Assembly: GCA_024138025.1 (NCBI GenBank)
Contig: JAMXBD010000430.1
Location: 124,001 to 188,000 of the forward strand
DNA: 64,000 bases
DNA from: Combretum micranthum
Taxonomy: Eukaryota; Streptophyta; Magnoliopsida; Myrtales; Combretaceae
Direction: 5' to 3'
Positions 11,640 through 23,899 of the stretch are shown piece after piece. Below the pieces are notes generated by a model. That model was given only the letters and a program-made list of their open reading frames with translations. It was not told the origin of the DNA and did not search any database. The translations under genes and the position numbers were made by a program. Within the stretch, counting starts at the first letter, position 1; every line of letters begins with the position of its first letter.

Positions 11640-12580
11640 ACAACCTAAAGGCACTCTTTGAGTTGGCACTTAACCTGAAGAGGCACTCCTTGAGCTGGCC
11701 TATGATATTGGTACAATCACGCTTTTTGAGTTGACATTTGGCTTGAGAGGCACTCCTTAAACTGGCATCTGACTTAGATATGATATAGGTGAGCTACTTG
11801 AGCCGGCTTGGATAGGCATTCTTTTGAGCTGGCTTATGATATGGAACAAACGTGCTTCTCGACCTGGCATTTGGCTTAGATAGCACAAGTGTGCTTTTTT
11901 CTGGCATTTGATTTGGAGAGCCGCTCCACGAGCTGGATATAAATGTGCCTTTTGAGCCAACACTTGACTTGGATAAGCGCTCTTTGAGCTGACATTTGAC
12001 TTAAATGTGGTGCAAGCATACTCCTTGGGCTGGCACTCGACTCGGATAGGCACTCTCTTGAGCTAGCTTATGATCTGATACAAACGTGCCTTTTGAGCTG
12101 ATGTTTTGCTTGGATAGGCGTTCTTTGAGCTGACCTATGATTAGATACAAACGTGCCCTTTGAGTTGGCCTATGATTGGATACAAACGCGCCCTTTGAGA
12201 TAGAATTTGGCTTAGATGTGATACAGATGCGCTCATTGAGCTGGTACTTGACTTGGAGAGGCACTCCTTGAGCTGGCCTATGATTGAATACAAACGCGCC
12301 TTTTGAGCTGGCATTTTGCTTAGATGGGCGCTCTTTGAGTTGGTCTATGATCGAATACTAACGTGCTCTTTGAGCTGGCATTTGGCTTAGATATGGTACA
12401 AGTGTGCTCCTTGAGTTGGTACTTGACTTGAAGAGGCACTTGAGCTAGCCTATGATCTGGTACAAATGCACCTTTTGAGCTGGCATTTGTCTTGGCACCT
12501 GACTTGGATAATTGCTCTTTAAGCTGGCATTTGACTTAATGTGGTGCAAGCATGCTCCTTCGACTTAGATAGGCACTCTT
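11640..12580 (-). repeat. Degenerate tandem array, about 35-40-bp unit, in the retroelement 3' region
   Basis: The motif GAGCTGGC followed by variants of ATTTGGCTTAGAT or CTATGATTGGATACAAACG recurs more than 20 times, alternating with GGCACTCCTT or ACGTGCC blocks. Neighbouring copies such as those near 12134 and 12169 are 35 bases apart; other spacings run to about 45, and two unit types alternate in places. The array lies within about 200 bases of the polypurine tract. Its minus-strand reading frames stay open only because the unit lacks stops; they are not genes. Confidence 0.85.
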
Positions 12581-12584
12581 AGGG

Positions 12585-12880
12585 CTGGCAATCCTAAAAA
12601 CTTTACTGGATGATGCTCCTACGAGCAGGCAATCCTAATACTTGATCGGACGACACTCCTTCGAGAAGGTGATCCATAACTAAGACAACGTTCATTCGAG
12701 TAGGTGATCCTAAAAACTTTGTTGGACGACACTCCTTCGAGCAGGTGATTTAGAACTAAGATAGCGCTTATTTGAATAGGCTATCCTAAAACTCATGGTG
12801 GGGTGACACTCCTATGAGCAGTGACCCTAAAAGTAGGACATTGCTCATTTGAGCAAGCTATCCTAAGGATTAAGGAGAAA
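12585..12880 (-). repeat. Second tandem array, about 38-40-bp unit
   Basis: Units containing CACTCCTTCGAGCAGGTGAT, followed by a phrase like CCTAAAAACTTTG, are repeated about seven times. Alternate units resemble each other more closely (about 77-bp higher-order period). It abuts the GAGCTGGC array and seems to be a separate but related repeat. Confidence 0.75.
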
Positions 12881-15800
12881 TAATTGACTTGATGAAATTT
12901 TCCAGATTGAAACATTATTGATAATTTTTTAATTTTTTTCAAATACTTGGGCTAATGCCTTCATTTCAATTTTTTTTCCCTCTCTTAGTTTTCTTTTCTT
13001 TTTTTTTTTTAAAAAAACTTTTTGAGCCAAAACTCTCTCTCTCTCTCTTCTTTTTTGAATTTTTTTTATAGAAAAGTTTGAGTTAATTTTTTTTTTTGAA
13101 AAATTATTTTTACTTTCTTTCTTTTTTTTTTCCTAAAATTTCTCTTTTTAAAACCTTTGAGAAGTTTTTTTTTTTTTGGGAAAAATTACTAACAAAGGAG
13201 GATTCTTTGAGATCAATTACATCGAGTTTGCCCCATTGATCACTCATTTTAGTTCAACCTTAAGCTTGACTATTAAACCACTTAAGGTTTCTCATAGAAA
13301 AACTTTCAAATACTGGGGCAAAAACTTTTCTTTTTGGGGCTTTAATTCTCTTTTTATTGGGACATTGTCTTTCTACTTTAGGGTAAATAGTTCTTAAACT
13401 CGAGGCAGATATCTTCCAAATTAGGGCAAATGATTTTACATGCCCCTGCGTGTGATTTTCAACCTAGAGATAATTATCTCGTTCTATAGTGTCTAGTCCA
13501 AGAGGACTTTCTTAGGCTTATTTTCACATATTTGACTCAGATTCTAAAAATTATGGTACGACTTGTAAGTGATACATATTAGTCAATTTATTAGGTCTTT
13601 TTTGGACCATAATATAGGCTATTGATTTTTATTTCAATCAAAAAGGATACCATATACATAGGTCATTTTGAAATTTACCCTCAACATTTCCCGGGTTTTA
13701 CAAATCAAGAACCCTTGAGGAAAACTAATAATGCGCTTGTCTTTAGTTTCAAGAGCATTAATAAATCAAGTCCTATAATTAGAAGAGTCTTTAAAAGGGA
13801 GGTATTGTGGGTAAGTCCATGACATAAACATATTGTAGACCTTCGACATTGGGTTTTGATAGGTTTTGGAGGTTTTGAGCTTTAAGCATGTGCCTCCAAT
13901 CCTTAGGCATGATCACCTTGTTTGAATGTTCTCCATTTTTTTTTTTTATTTTCTCTTCTCTTATGTTTTTTTTTAACATGAATTAAAGATGAATTATGTT
14001 TCTCTAACCTTCATTAGATGGCTTATAACTCAAATTGTTTGGTTGTGTATGGTTTTGAAATAGAGTCTCTTTTTTTTAAAGGAAATAAATTATCTATATC
14101 AATTGATTGCTCTCGAATTGATATAACTAGGGCAAGTACACAATAATTAATCCTTTTTTCTCCTTATCAATGACCCTAACCTCCAAATTATCCCATTGTT
14201 GGGTACCCCTGATGTTGATGGTTCTTGACGGAGCTTACTTTTAAAATATTTCCTTAAGAGGCTCAATTGGGTTGGCAAGGGATAAGTATGTTTGGGATGT
14301 TGAAATGAATGTCTAATGTCATTTTAACCTAAGTATCAAATTCCAGGCAGACCTCTTTTAAAGAATGAGTCAATTCCCTTCCTTTAATGCCATACTGCTC
14401 TTGAGTGTTTAGGGTTAGTGTCTAGGATTCGTTTTGTCTTATCATTCTAGAATTTTTTTTGTGAGATATTTTTCTTGGTTATCAATCATCCATTCTTTTA
14501 GTTTGCCTCAAGCTAATTCATTAAATGCTCATTTCATATTGGGTTTATATTTTAGAAATTAAGCCTGACAAATGCCCCTATTAAGTAACTATCAAGTTCT
14601 TTTGGTTTCCTCTTATTTCTGATCTATTTTAATTTGCAGTTCACCTCTAGCCTAAAGTGAGTGATCATTGGTCTTAAAATTTAAAGGATCCTTGATTGTT
14701 AACAAATTTCTCTTCCTCTCTCTCTCTCCTCTCTCTCTTTGAAAAAAAATTCATTTTTTTGAAAAACTTTTTTTTAATTTATTAGTAAACTATATTCTAA
14801 AAATAACTAAATATTAATTACTGAAAGGATAATGGATATTTACAAAGAAGTATTTGGAAATCATATTTTACAATGACAATTTACAACATAAAGTGGAAAT
14901 TTATTCGCAGAGATAATTTAAAAAAAAAAATTTCAAACCAAAACCTATTTTATAAATTAGAATTTTTTTATTTTTTCAAAAAATTTGTAAAGAGTAATGA
15001 TGATTTTTTAAAATTAAATATTCACAAAGGGAGTCTGACATTTACAAAATAATAGGCTTGAGTTGAAAGGAGTGTAATACCTATAACAAAGAGTGATTCT
15101 AGTTGAAAAGAACTCAAAACTATCTAAAAGAGGAATTAATCTTTCAGATGATCGATTTTTATATAATCTATGGATGTTTACAAGCCTGCCATACATTTTT
15201 TTTGACAACTTCTATATATAAATTTTGTATTTACTTTATTATGATCTATCTAATCTAAAGAGTATTTGCAAGTTTTTTTTTTTGAGAATTTATTTATTTA
15301 CAAAAAATGAAAAAAAAAGATTAATGATAATTATATTATATACATATTTTTTTATAACACAAGGATGTAAATTATTTTACATGAGTAAAAGAAATCTTTT
15401 TATCTTTTTTTTTTCTGGACAATTTACAAGTTTAGCATTTTATTATGATTTTTTATTTTTTCGAACTATAAACAAATGACTATAATAATAATAACAAGTT
15501 ATTATTTACAAAGTACAATAAATTATTCACATTACATACTACACGGATGCAATTCACACGGATGCAAATTTAGGCGTTGACGACTAATTAATCATGAGGG
15601 TAATTATGAGATTTTCATTTTAGTTACAATCTTGTTTTAAAAAAGAGATAAATAATTTTCAAGAGGAGGATTTTAAATGGATTTGAAACTGTAGCTCATT
15701 AAGGTATTCTCCATTATTATTTAATCACCAACCTGTGTTCATGAATGCAATTTGGTGGGTTCTAGAGGTTTTCCATTCAGTAGATTATGAAGAAATACTA

Positions 15801-16207
15801 AATCGGAGCGAAAGGTCGTTTCATAAACCGAGGGTGGAAAAGCCACAGCCCCCTGATTTTATCAACGACCTCCCTACTTAGGATCCTAAGACTTTTTGCC
15901 CCTATTAAGGCTATTTACAAAATTTGCCTTTTACCTGCCTCACTTAAAGAACGGATTGGTATAACTATTTATAAAATAATTATTATACAAATAGCATACA
16001 AGAATGAGCATAAAAAAATAAACTTTAAATCTAGGAATTTCAAGTGGCTAGCTTTTTCAAAAATAGGTGTTCCCAAGTTGTCAAGCATAGATTTTTTTAC
16101 TTCCCGTTTTAATTTCTTTTAATCGGATCTGTATTAAACCCAAACGCATTTAATAAGAACCCTTGACTAGGAATTAAAAAAAGTTTACTTTTTTTGAAAA
16201 ATTTTTA
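12881..16207 (-). other. Retroelement internal region without coding capacity
   Basis: The region holds poly-T and TC-rich stretches (12960-13170, 14710-14780) and an irregular sequence with no protease, reverse transcriptase, RNase H or integrase motifs in any frame that I could read. It is treated as the non-coding interior of the LTR unit. Confidence 0.5.
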
Positions 16208-16217
16208 GGAGTCGCCA
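16208..16217 (-). other. Primer-binding-site-like motif (TGGCGACTCC)
   Basis: The minus strand reads TGGCGACTCC two bases after ...ATCA, the presumed LTR end. This motif is familiar next to Ogre/Tat-type 5' LTRs, where a tRNA primes reverse transcription. It fixes the element's orientation as minus. Confidence 0.5.
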
Positions 16218-16219
16218 CC

Positions 16220-18283
16220 TGATTGAAGTAAAAAAAATCCATAAGTTAGGATTAATAGGTTGGTTGATCCTAACTTAGCCACTAATCTGCGAAAAAATAT
16301 ATTTCAAAATAAAATTCGATAAACTTAAGATTTTTGGATCTGGAAGCTATCTTATTAAAACTATTTGGTTATCATCTTAATTCTTAATTTAAAGTTTCTC
16401 CCCTTTTATGCTAAAAAATTTACTAACATTAAAAAATATTTACAATTATTATTGCAATCTAAAAAATGATCTAATCATTATTTACATCATCAATAAATAA
16501 AAAACAACATTGATATTTGCAATACAAAAGAAAAAAATATTTTTTTATTTTTTATTGTCTCTCATAGGTGCCTACGTACCTGCAGACAAAACGTAGTTCT
16601 TTTTATTCATAAAGTTAAATGTATTGGTTGACTTTAGTGTTTGAAAAGTCTTATGTATTTAAGTTCATTAAATTTTAGACATTCCAAAAATTGAACTTTT
16701 TATGGTATAAGCTTCATATTAAATTAGGTTTTATGCAACATGGCCAAAAAATTAGGCTTTTATGAAAATTGATTTTTTCTAAGTAATAAAAAAAAAAATT
16801 GAACTAGAAACCTCAATCAAAGATCAAATGCCAAAAAAAAAAAAAAGCCTCTACTTTCAGATTCTCCTGATTCTACCAGGAAGTCCTTTGGGCAGGAACT
16901 CCTTTTGATTTTTTTCAGTCACAAAGTAGATTATCTTCGAGGAATTGTAACGACAATTGAATAGAAAATTCAAAACTAAATTGTAGCATACTATAGTATA
17001 AAAGTTTTTTTTTTTTTGCTTTAAAAAATATATTTTCACATTTGAAATACAACACATCCATAATAGTAAAAACAAAATCTCAATAAAACAAAATTATAAG
17101 TCAAATATTTGTCTAAAAAGATTTGTCATCATCATTAATTACACATGTTTAAGCACTCAACATAACACACTTTGTATAATAACGGATTTTATTATTAACA
17201 TAATATTATTAAAGTTATGACTTATTGTTTATTGTTTTGTTACTATTATCATTATTTTTTTGAGACGATAAAGGAAGGAAAAAAAAAAAAAGAACACATT
17301 CGCACTATACAACATGTCAGTACTATTACTATTCTTTATCATTATTCATATTATTATTAGATAATTACATGTTTTATTATTAATAATTATTGTTGTTAAG
17401 TTTTATTAAATAATAAAGAAATAAAAAAAAGACGTGCAACCTATGCATGAAACGGAGGAAGGAATCGGAGGAGCATTTTCATCCTTCCTTCTTTATTGTT
17501 ATTGTGATTAAAACAAAAAAAAAAAAACTATACTTACGTGCACTCTTGAAGATGTTGGTGGCACGGTGGGTCAAGCAACAACTAGTCGGAATAATTCCGA
17601 TGTCCTTGGGTCCCAATCAAGTTACCAGTCGGAAGCTTATGACCTTAGAAAGCTTTCCATAGCAATGGGTTTGCTCAATTTTACTTGTAATATCTTAATT
17701 TGAAGAAATTTTCTTCAAAACCATACCTTCTAAGAATGGCCTCTTTTGTTAGTGATTTTATATATGATTCACCTATGATGTATTTCTTTTTCCTTTTTGT
17801 GTGTTGTCTTGTTGTTGTATTTTTTTCATTGATATGTGTTAAGTATTTATAGATGCTCAATCTGCCCACCTACCACCTGCTGATATATTCGCTTACCTCT
17901 CATTTGGCCGATGAAAGCGTGTGGAAAAAAAAGGAGAAAAAAGGCAATTTGCCTCTTTGTAGCATCGAACCCAGATTTCCTTTATGAATGTTAGTGACTT
18001 ATCCATACAGTTTATTGGTCTGTGTCTTATTCTAATTTGCACAAAAATTATATTTAAGGCTTAAAAAATGGGCCAATTAATAGACTAATTTTATATTAAC
18101 TATTTAATTGAGTAAAAAAAACTTATAATTAAAATTAAATATAACTAATTTTATATTAACTATATTAATTGAGTAAAAAAACTTATAATTAAATATATAA
18201 TTTTTTGTAATTTATGGGCTTAATATAATATTAATTTTTACTATAACTAAAAGCCTTAAATAAGTAAAAATGAGGTGTCTATA
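16220..18283 (-). repeat. Right long terminal-type repeat (5' LTR)
   Basis: It is about 2.06 kb and starts TG at 16220. It ends ...GTGTCTATA at 18283, where the left copy has TATCTGCA; the terminal CA is mutated. It is homologous to 9572-11449. Long mononucleotide runs occur at 16790-16860 and 17280-17290. No coding sequence was seen. Confidence 0.7.
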
Positions 18284-20704
18284 CTTGGTATTTGAAATAA
18301 TCTGAGAAGATTATCATGAAAGAATAAATTAAAAAAAGACCGATTTGGAAAAAAACGATAAAGAAAAGATGAAAAAAAAAAAGGAAGTACAGCACAACAT
18401 AACAATATTTATACCGGTACCACAAAAAACAAGTTATATAATTAAAAAAAAAGTGGCAAGTAAAAGGAGTCCCGATATAAAATAATAAAGATTTACAATT
18501 TAGTGGCAGCATTGATTGTTTAAGTCTGCCATGATCTTATTACATAGTTAAATGTGGTACTTCAATATTGAAAAACTTATGATATTTGACAATGACTTAC
18601 TCTTCAAAATCATGTGTTTAAGGTTTCATATGCCGTAGCTAACTCATAACGCTATATAATATTCTTTATGGAGATTCTTCATGAGAAATTAAAAAAAATA
18701 GAGGAAAAATAGTAAGTAAATTAATTTTTAATTTAAAAATCATGCAAATCATTAATATTTCTAAAGCAACTTATAAATATAACCAGTTGGTGAGTTATAA
18801 TTTTAATTTGGGATTTTAATAAATTCAAATACAAAAAGTTTTTCTTTAACTATTATAAAAGGATAATTGGAATAAATCCATAAGTTTTCAAAACATACCA
18901 ACAAAACTAAAATTTTTCAAAAATTTCAAATATCAAAAGTAGAAACCATTCCTTAAATATTGCTAAAGTAATATATTACGTGATATACAATATCAATAAT
19001 TATGATAAAATTTTGAAAAACAAAAATGGCATGATGACATGATGCAAAAAAATCAATAGATATCCTTGTTTCAAAGTAATAGATTATATGATTGATAAAA
19101 GAGGAAGAAAAATAATTTTTTTTTATAACAGATTCTAAAACAATAAAAAAGAAAAAAAAAATCCCGAGGCAATGAACAATAAATAATACCTTCCCTAGAG
19201 TAATTATTCAATCACTCTTGGGGAATCACATTGTTTTATCGTTCTCACAGCTCCCATTAACAATCGGACAATCTCCGTTCCAACACTTTTCAATGAATCA
19301 CACAGCCTCTTCAGCGAGACAGTTATGGTTTCCATGTGATCATATTCCAACATCAATTTCTCATGGTACTAGGTTCTCCACTCGATCAGGGTAGACTGTG
19401 AGATGAAATCATCCATCTTCCACTTTTCAGTTGTTTTGAATCTTTACAAGTTCAGTTAGCCACTACAGCCTTGCCACAATCATTGCTTTACCAATATGAC
19501 TGATATAAATGAAAACAATAACAGCTAAATACACACTATCTGCAATAAACAAAATATTTGGAGAAAATAAAAAAATTTGATTGAAAAAGAGACTAAAAGT
19601 GAAACAACAATTTTTCCAGAGAAATTTTATGATCAGGTCGTGTTATTTAACGATATTGTTCTCATTATTTATTTAATAGTTTAAATCATGCTCCATTATT
19701 GTTGCATTACAAAATACTTAACATATCAATTCTTATATTTATTTCAATGGTTAAATGATTCATTCAACGGTAGTGTTGAAAATACAGTAAAAGTTTCATG
19801 CTTTAGATTGTAGCTCCTCTATATAGATGTACACTTTCTACAACAAAATCAACAATAATTCAAGTAGAAGAAGAAATAGTCTAACTTATAAAGTATTTGG
19901 CTATTAAGAAAAAAAATTAAGCCATGATTAATTTAGGTGATAAATTCCAGATTTTACAACCTAATTTAATCAATTTGAAACAATGCAATATACTATAAAT
20001 GATAATCCACATATAAAAATAAAAATAAAAGTCATGGATACAACTACTTTACTTTAAAAGGAGTTGAGCTAAAATTTTTCTTGGTTTTTATTATCCAAAT
20101 CTCTAAAGTTGGCTTAATCAAATTCAAAACAAACCTACAATAAACTTTGTATGAAAAATCAAAACAGAATAAAAAAAATTAAATTCATAGGCATAAATAT
20201 ATAGTTCTCCTTTAAGGAATTGTGCAAAAACTCCAAGCTCAAAATGCACCAATCCCAATGAATAAAACCATTTTGACTTCAAATTTTAGTTTTGCCAAGC
20301 TTTTCAAATCCCTGAAATTAGGAAATCTAGAACTTAAGCAAATCAACCAGAATATGATGAACACGATCTGGTCGAGAGAGAGAGAGAGGTTAGTGTGGGG
20401 ATCGAGAGAACAATTGTAAAAGGAAGAAAAGAGAGTTGTATACGTGGTTAGTCGATGAGAGAGAAGAGAGAGAAGAGTGAGCTGGAGAGCGGAAAAGAGA
20501 ATTTAGATTAAGCTTTCTATTTTATGCCAGATACTTTAAAGTTAGATCATTGTCATATACATGATCTAAACCATTTTACTTAATATAATAAGGGGTAAAA
20601 TTGTACTTGGAAAATATGAAGACGGCTTCTTTCTAACATTAATTATCAACGTGTACAATTTGTATATTTTATTTAGTGTGAATATATAAGTTTTAACTCA
20701 TTTA
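18284..20704. other. AT-rich intergenic DNA with one possible coding remnant
   Basis: No gene was recognised. On the minus strand, about 19380-19207, a frame of 55-60 codons reads as normal protein (for example LKRLCDSLKSVGTEIVRLL) and ends at TAA. Upstream the same frame is closed by TAG, with further open protein-like sequence beyond it (KWKMDDFISQSTLIEWRT). This may be a decayed exon, of unknown family. A GA repeat lies near 20371-20387. Confidence 0.3.
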
Positions 20705-21006
20705 CGGATCGTTCACTTCACTGAATGAATAAGATTGTAATGAAATTCCTATTGCAGAAGAATGTAATAGAGCTGTAATAGAATTTTTCATTATTAATTT
20801 TCTATTTAAATGATGGTATTTTGAAAAAAAAGACAGTTCTAGTATTGAATTGATATTCATAGGTTTAAATAAAAAATAAGTATTCGATGTTTTGTGTAAT
20901 AGGGATCCATTGTGAAATCACTATTCAGCAAACTAAATGACGTAATACTTATCCGTATGAAATAAGACTGTAATGGAATTGCAATTACAGTGAAATGAAT
21001 GGATAG
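20705..21006 (+). mobile_element. PIF/Harbinger-type MITE, 302 bp
   Basis: It is flanked by TTA at 20702-20704 and 21007-21009, the usual Harbinger target duplication. The ends are imperfect inverted repeats (CGGATCGTTCACTTC and CTATCCATTCATTTC). A closely related copy lies at 56231-56531 in the opposite orientation with nearly the same length. It has no coding capacity. Confidence 0.7.
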
Positions 21007-21599
21007 TTAAACTTATACTTCAGTATAATTTTTTTCAATTGTAAATTATGGTCTTGCGTCAGTTCTACCCCTTGATCTTCTCACATGTTCAAGTAAATTA
21101 CCTACTCTAATATGACTTACACTAGTAAAAATATCCATGACCCATGGCCATGACAATGAATGAGCAAATTGGGCCTAGCCAAGCTATGAACATCGTAATT
21201 TTAATATGAAAGCAGCAGAGGAAGAGGAATATAATATATATATATATATTCAAAAAAAGTTCTCACAATTTTGTAAGATGATAAATAACTCTAATAAGAA
21301 GCAATTTAAACTCTTCTATTAAAAAGATAGGTTTAGGTTATATTAAACTCATTCTTTCAATACAGGAGTTCATTAAAATTGTTTTGAACTATTCTCCTCA
21401 AAGGCGAGTTAATGAATGGACCCATCTTTTAAAAAAACAAGTTCATTATAAATACATTAAACTTGTTTTTTTTAAAAATGAGTTTATTGCAGTTCAATAT
21501 TCTTGAGATTATTTTTGATACAATGACATTTTTGCAATTTTTATTTTTTTTTTCCTTTTCCTAAAGCTCTAGACCAATTAAAATTTGCTTATGCACTAA
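21007..21599. other. AT-rich spacer
   Basis: No gene was seen. It contains a short AT dinucleotide run at about 21233-21250 and several diverged copies of a phrase like GAGTTCATTAAA between 21300 and 21490. Confidence 0.4.
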
Positions 21600-22451
21600 T
21601 ACTGTGTTTGGTACAAGGAAATTAGAAAAGAATGACAAAAAGGGGAGGAAATGTGAGGGATTAAATTTTATTCTCTTATTCGTTTTGAAAATGACAAACA
21701 CAAACAAGGAAATTTGATGTAGTATTTTCCTCAGGTTTCACCATTTTTTGTCCTCCCAAAATGGAGAAATAATTAACGAAAAGGAATTTTTTTTTTGAAA
21801 TTATTCTTCTACTCTTCTTTTTAAATTATTTATATATTTTACACAGTGTTTGGTATAGGAAAATTAGGAATGAATGATTATAAGAGGGAGAAAATATGAG
21901 AAATTAAATTGTATTTCGTTGTTTGTGGAGAGAAAATTGATGTAATATTTTTCTTCGGATTACCATTTTTTATCCCCTCAAAAATGAAGAGAATAAGGAG
22001 GGCAAATTTTTTTAAAATGACTCTTATGTCCTTTCTTAAAATTATTTATTATCTTTTAGGGGCATATAAGTAATATAAGTAATTTATCGTTATATATATT
22101 TTTTTGTCTTTTATAATAATTAAAAGTCCTTTGATTATCCTTCCCCTCATTATCCAAACACATGAAATGATTTAGATTCTCTAATAATTCATTCCTCCAC
22201 TTTTTTTTCCTTCCATTATCTTTGCTTCCTCATCCATTCTATCAAACCAAACAAAGCCCTAGTGGCATATAAGTGATTTGCCATTATATCTTATTTTGTC
22301 TTTTATAATAATTAAAACTCTTTTCATTTTCTCTCCTTTATAATCCAAACACAAGAAATAATTCAAATTCTTCAATAATTCATTCCCTTCCTTGCTTTTT
22401 TTCTTTCATAATCTTTCCCTCTCAATACATTCCATCATACCAAACAAAACC
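21600..22451. mobile_element. Tourist-like MITE interrupted by a second copy of itself
   Basis: The outer element is flanked by TAA (21597-21599 and 22452-22454) and has ends TACTGTGTTTGGTAC and ...ACCAAACAAAACC. Its left part runs to 21841 and its right part resumes near 22260. Between them lies a complete relative (about 21842-22259) with ends CACAGTGTTTGG and ...CCAAACAAAGCCC. The inner copy's own uninterrupted sequence around 22050-22075 (TTTTAGGGGCATATAAG) matches the outer copy's interrupted site, showing where insertion happened. TTTGTTTGGT ends and 3-bp TTA/TAA target sites fit PIF/Harbinger Tourist-like elements. Confidence 0.75.
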
Positions 22452-22454
22452 TAA

Positions 22455-23198
22455 AGTGTCAAAAATTGTATTCCCACAAAAGGAAAATGGTATTTCTCAC
22501 CCTAGAAAAATTGTTCTTCCCTCTTTTATCATTTATCATCTTTTTTCACTTTTGATTTTTTGTTCCTTTGAAATAAAGAATTCTTTCATGCCTATTTCTC
22601 GTTTTCTCATGTTTTGGGTTTTTCCACTTTCTCTCTCAATCTTTTGCTTTTGTTATTTTCATTTTTTTTCTAAAATTTTAACCTACACTTAAAACTAAAA
22701 ATATAAAAAGGGGATATCTACAAAAGTAAATGCTATTATTTAATTATATAAAACTCTAAAATATCAAAATCTTATGGGACTTTTGGATGATTTTTCATGA
22801 AACGATGATATATTATCTAAATGTTCAAATCTTTCAAATATATATGGAAGTAAGTGATTAAATTGGAAAAAACTATGTTGTTTTTACATAGGGGTTGCAA
22901 TTATTATAGAAAATATCATTACTTGTACAAAAGAATGCGTCTCTTGAAAAAAAACTTCCAGTTACTATATATATAAATTTTTATTTGCATATTTTTAAAA
23001 GTGGAGCATAGTTTTTCATAAAAATGATGCATTTGTGGCATTGGCTAAGTTGTATAATTGATTATGTGTTTGTCTAGGGATAAAGGTATGAGAAGTGTCT
23101 ATACTATCATTTTTTTTTGGGGAATTTGGTGCACAATGTTTAATTTTTGACAAAAAAGTACTTGCACTTCCGAACTGATAACATGAGTGCAAAAACAT
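22455..23198. other. AT-rich spacer, no gene seen
   Basis: The sequence is low-complexity, with no coding, RNA or repeat signal that I could support. Confidence 0.4.
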
Positions 23199-23330
23199 GA
23201 ATTGTTATTCATAATTTATGTAATAGCAATTCAATATGAATTGTCGTTCCTCATAAGTAAATACCGTAATAGTAACTTTACGTAAAATAAGAAAAGAATG
23301 AATAGCTATTCATGTCAAGTGAACAAGCTA
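23199..23330. repeat. Fragment of a Harbinger-type MITE
   Basis: This matches the right-hand end of the MITE at 45813-46235, including GAATAGCTATTCATGTCAAG and GTGAAC close to the terminus. The left half is missing. Confidence 0.6.
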
Positions 23331-23899
23331 TAAATATATGAATATCTTAAGTGGTTAAAAAGAGAATCGATGTTTCCTAAGATAAGTCTAATAAAGTATC
23401 ATTAAAAAACATATTGACAATAATCGATAAAAGACTATAAAACAGTAGTACTTTAAATCAACTTTGCAAAGCATGAATATCGTATTTGACTATCTTTATA
23501 AAACATAAATTTCCTCTTCTAACCACTTAATATATTAATTTTAAAAGAACTTATCCCAAAAAGTTGATAGTTATTCCAATATTTTTGAAATCGAGTGTTG
23601 TTTATGTGTAATAGTGTAAAGACTCGACATGTGTATAATTAAAAACTTCACAAGTCAAGTCCTTATTGACCCACATATAATATTTGGAAATATTATAGTA
23701 AGGTTGTTTGAAAAGGAAAGAATTTATGAAATTGCTTGCTCAATCTGTTAAAATACAAGCTTTACTAAAACTACTCAATTACAGTAGATAACTTTATATA
23801 AACACATATGATAGTACCAACAAACATGGTACTTTAAAGGTTACAAAAAAAACTTAAAATATACATGGTAGAAAAATTAGGTGCTTAATATTACAAAAT

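Larger units (their letters stand above)
9572..18283 (-). mobile_element. Coding-free LTR-retrotransposon-like unit, Tat/LARD type
   Basis: Two long diverged direct repeats (about 9572-11449 and 16220-18283) flank about 4.8 kb with no recognisable gag or pol. On the minus strand the order fits an LTR element: 5' LTR (right copy), then TGGCGACTCC two bases inside the LTR (complement of 16208-16217), a motif known beside Ogre/Tat-type 5' LTRs, then internal DNA, a tandem-repeat array, a polypurine tract (AAAAAGGGGCAGT, complement of 11450-11462), then the 3' LTR beginning TGCAGATACC. Tandem repeats just before the polypurine tract are a known habit of Tat-lineage elements. The absence of coding sequence suggests a non-autonomous large derivative. 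The left repeat has lost the end that would match 16220-16400, so no target duplication can be read. Lineage is inferred from these motifs only. Confidence 0.6.

Noticed and set aside
11757..12264. Repetitive protein with about 20-residue units
   Set aside because: The frame stays open only because the tandem DNA unit lacks stops; unit lengths are not constant multiples of three.
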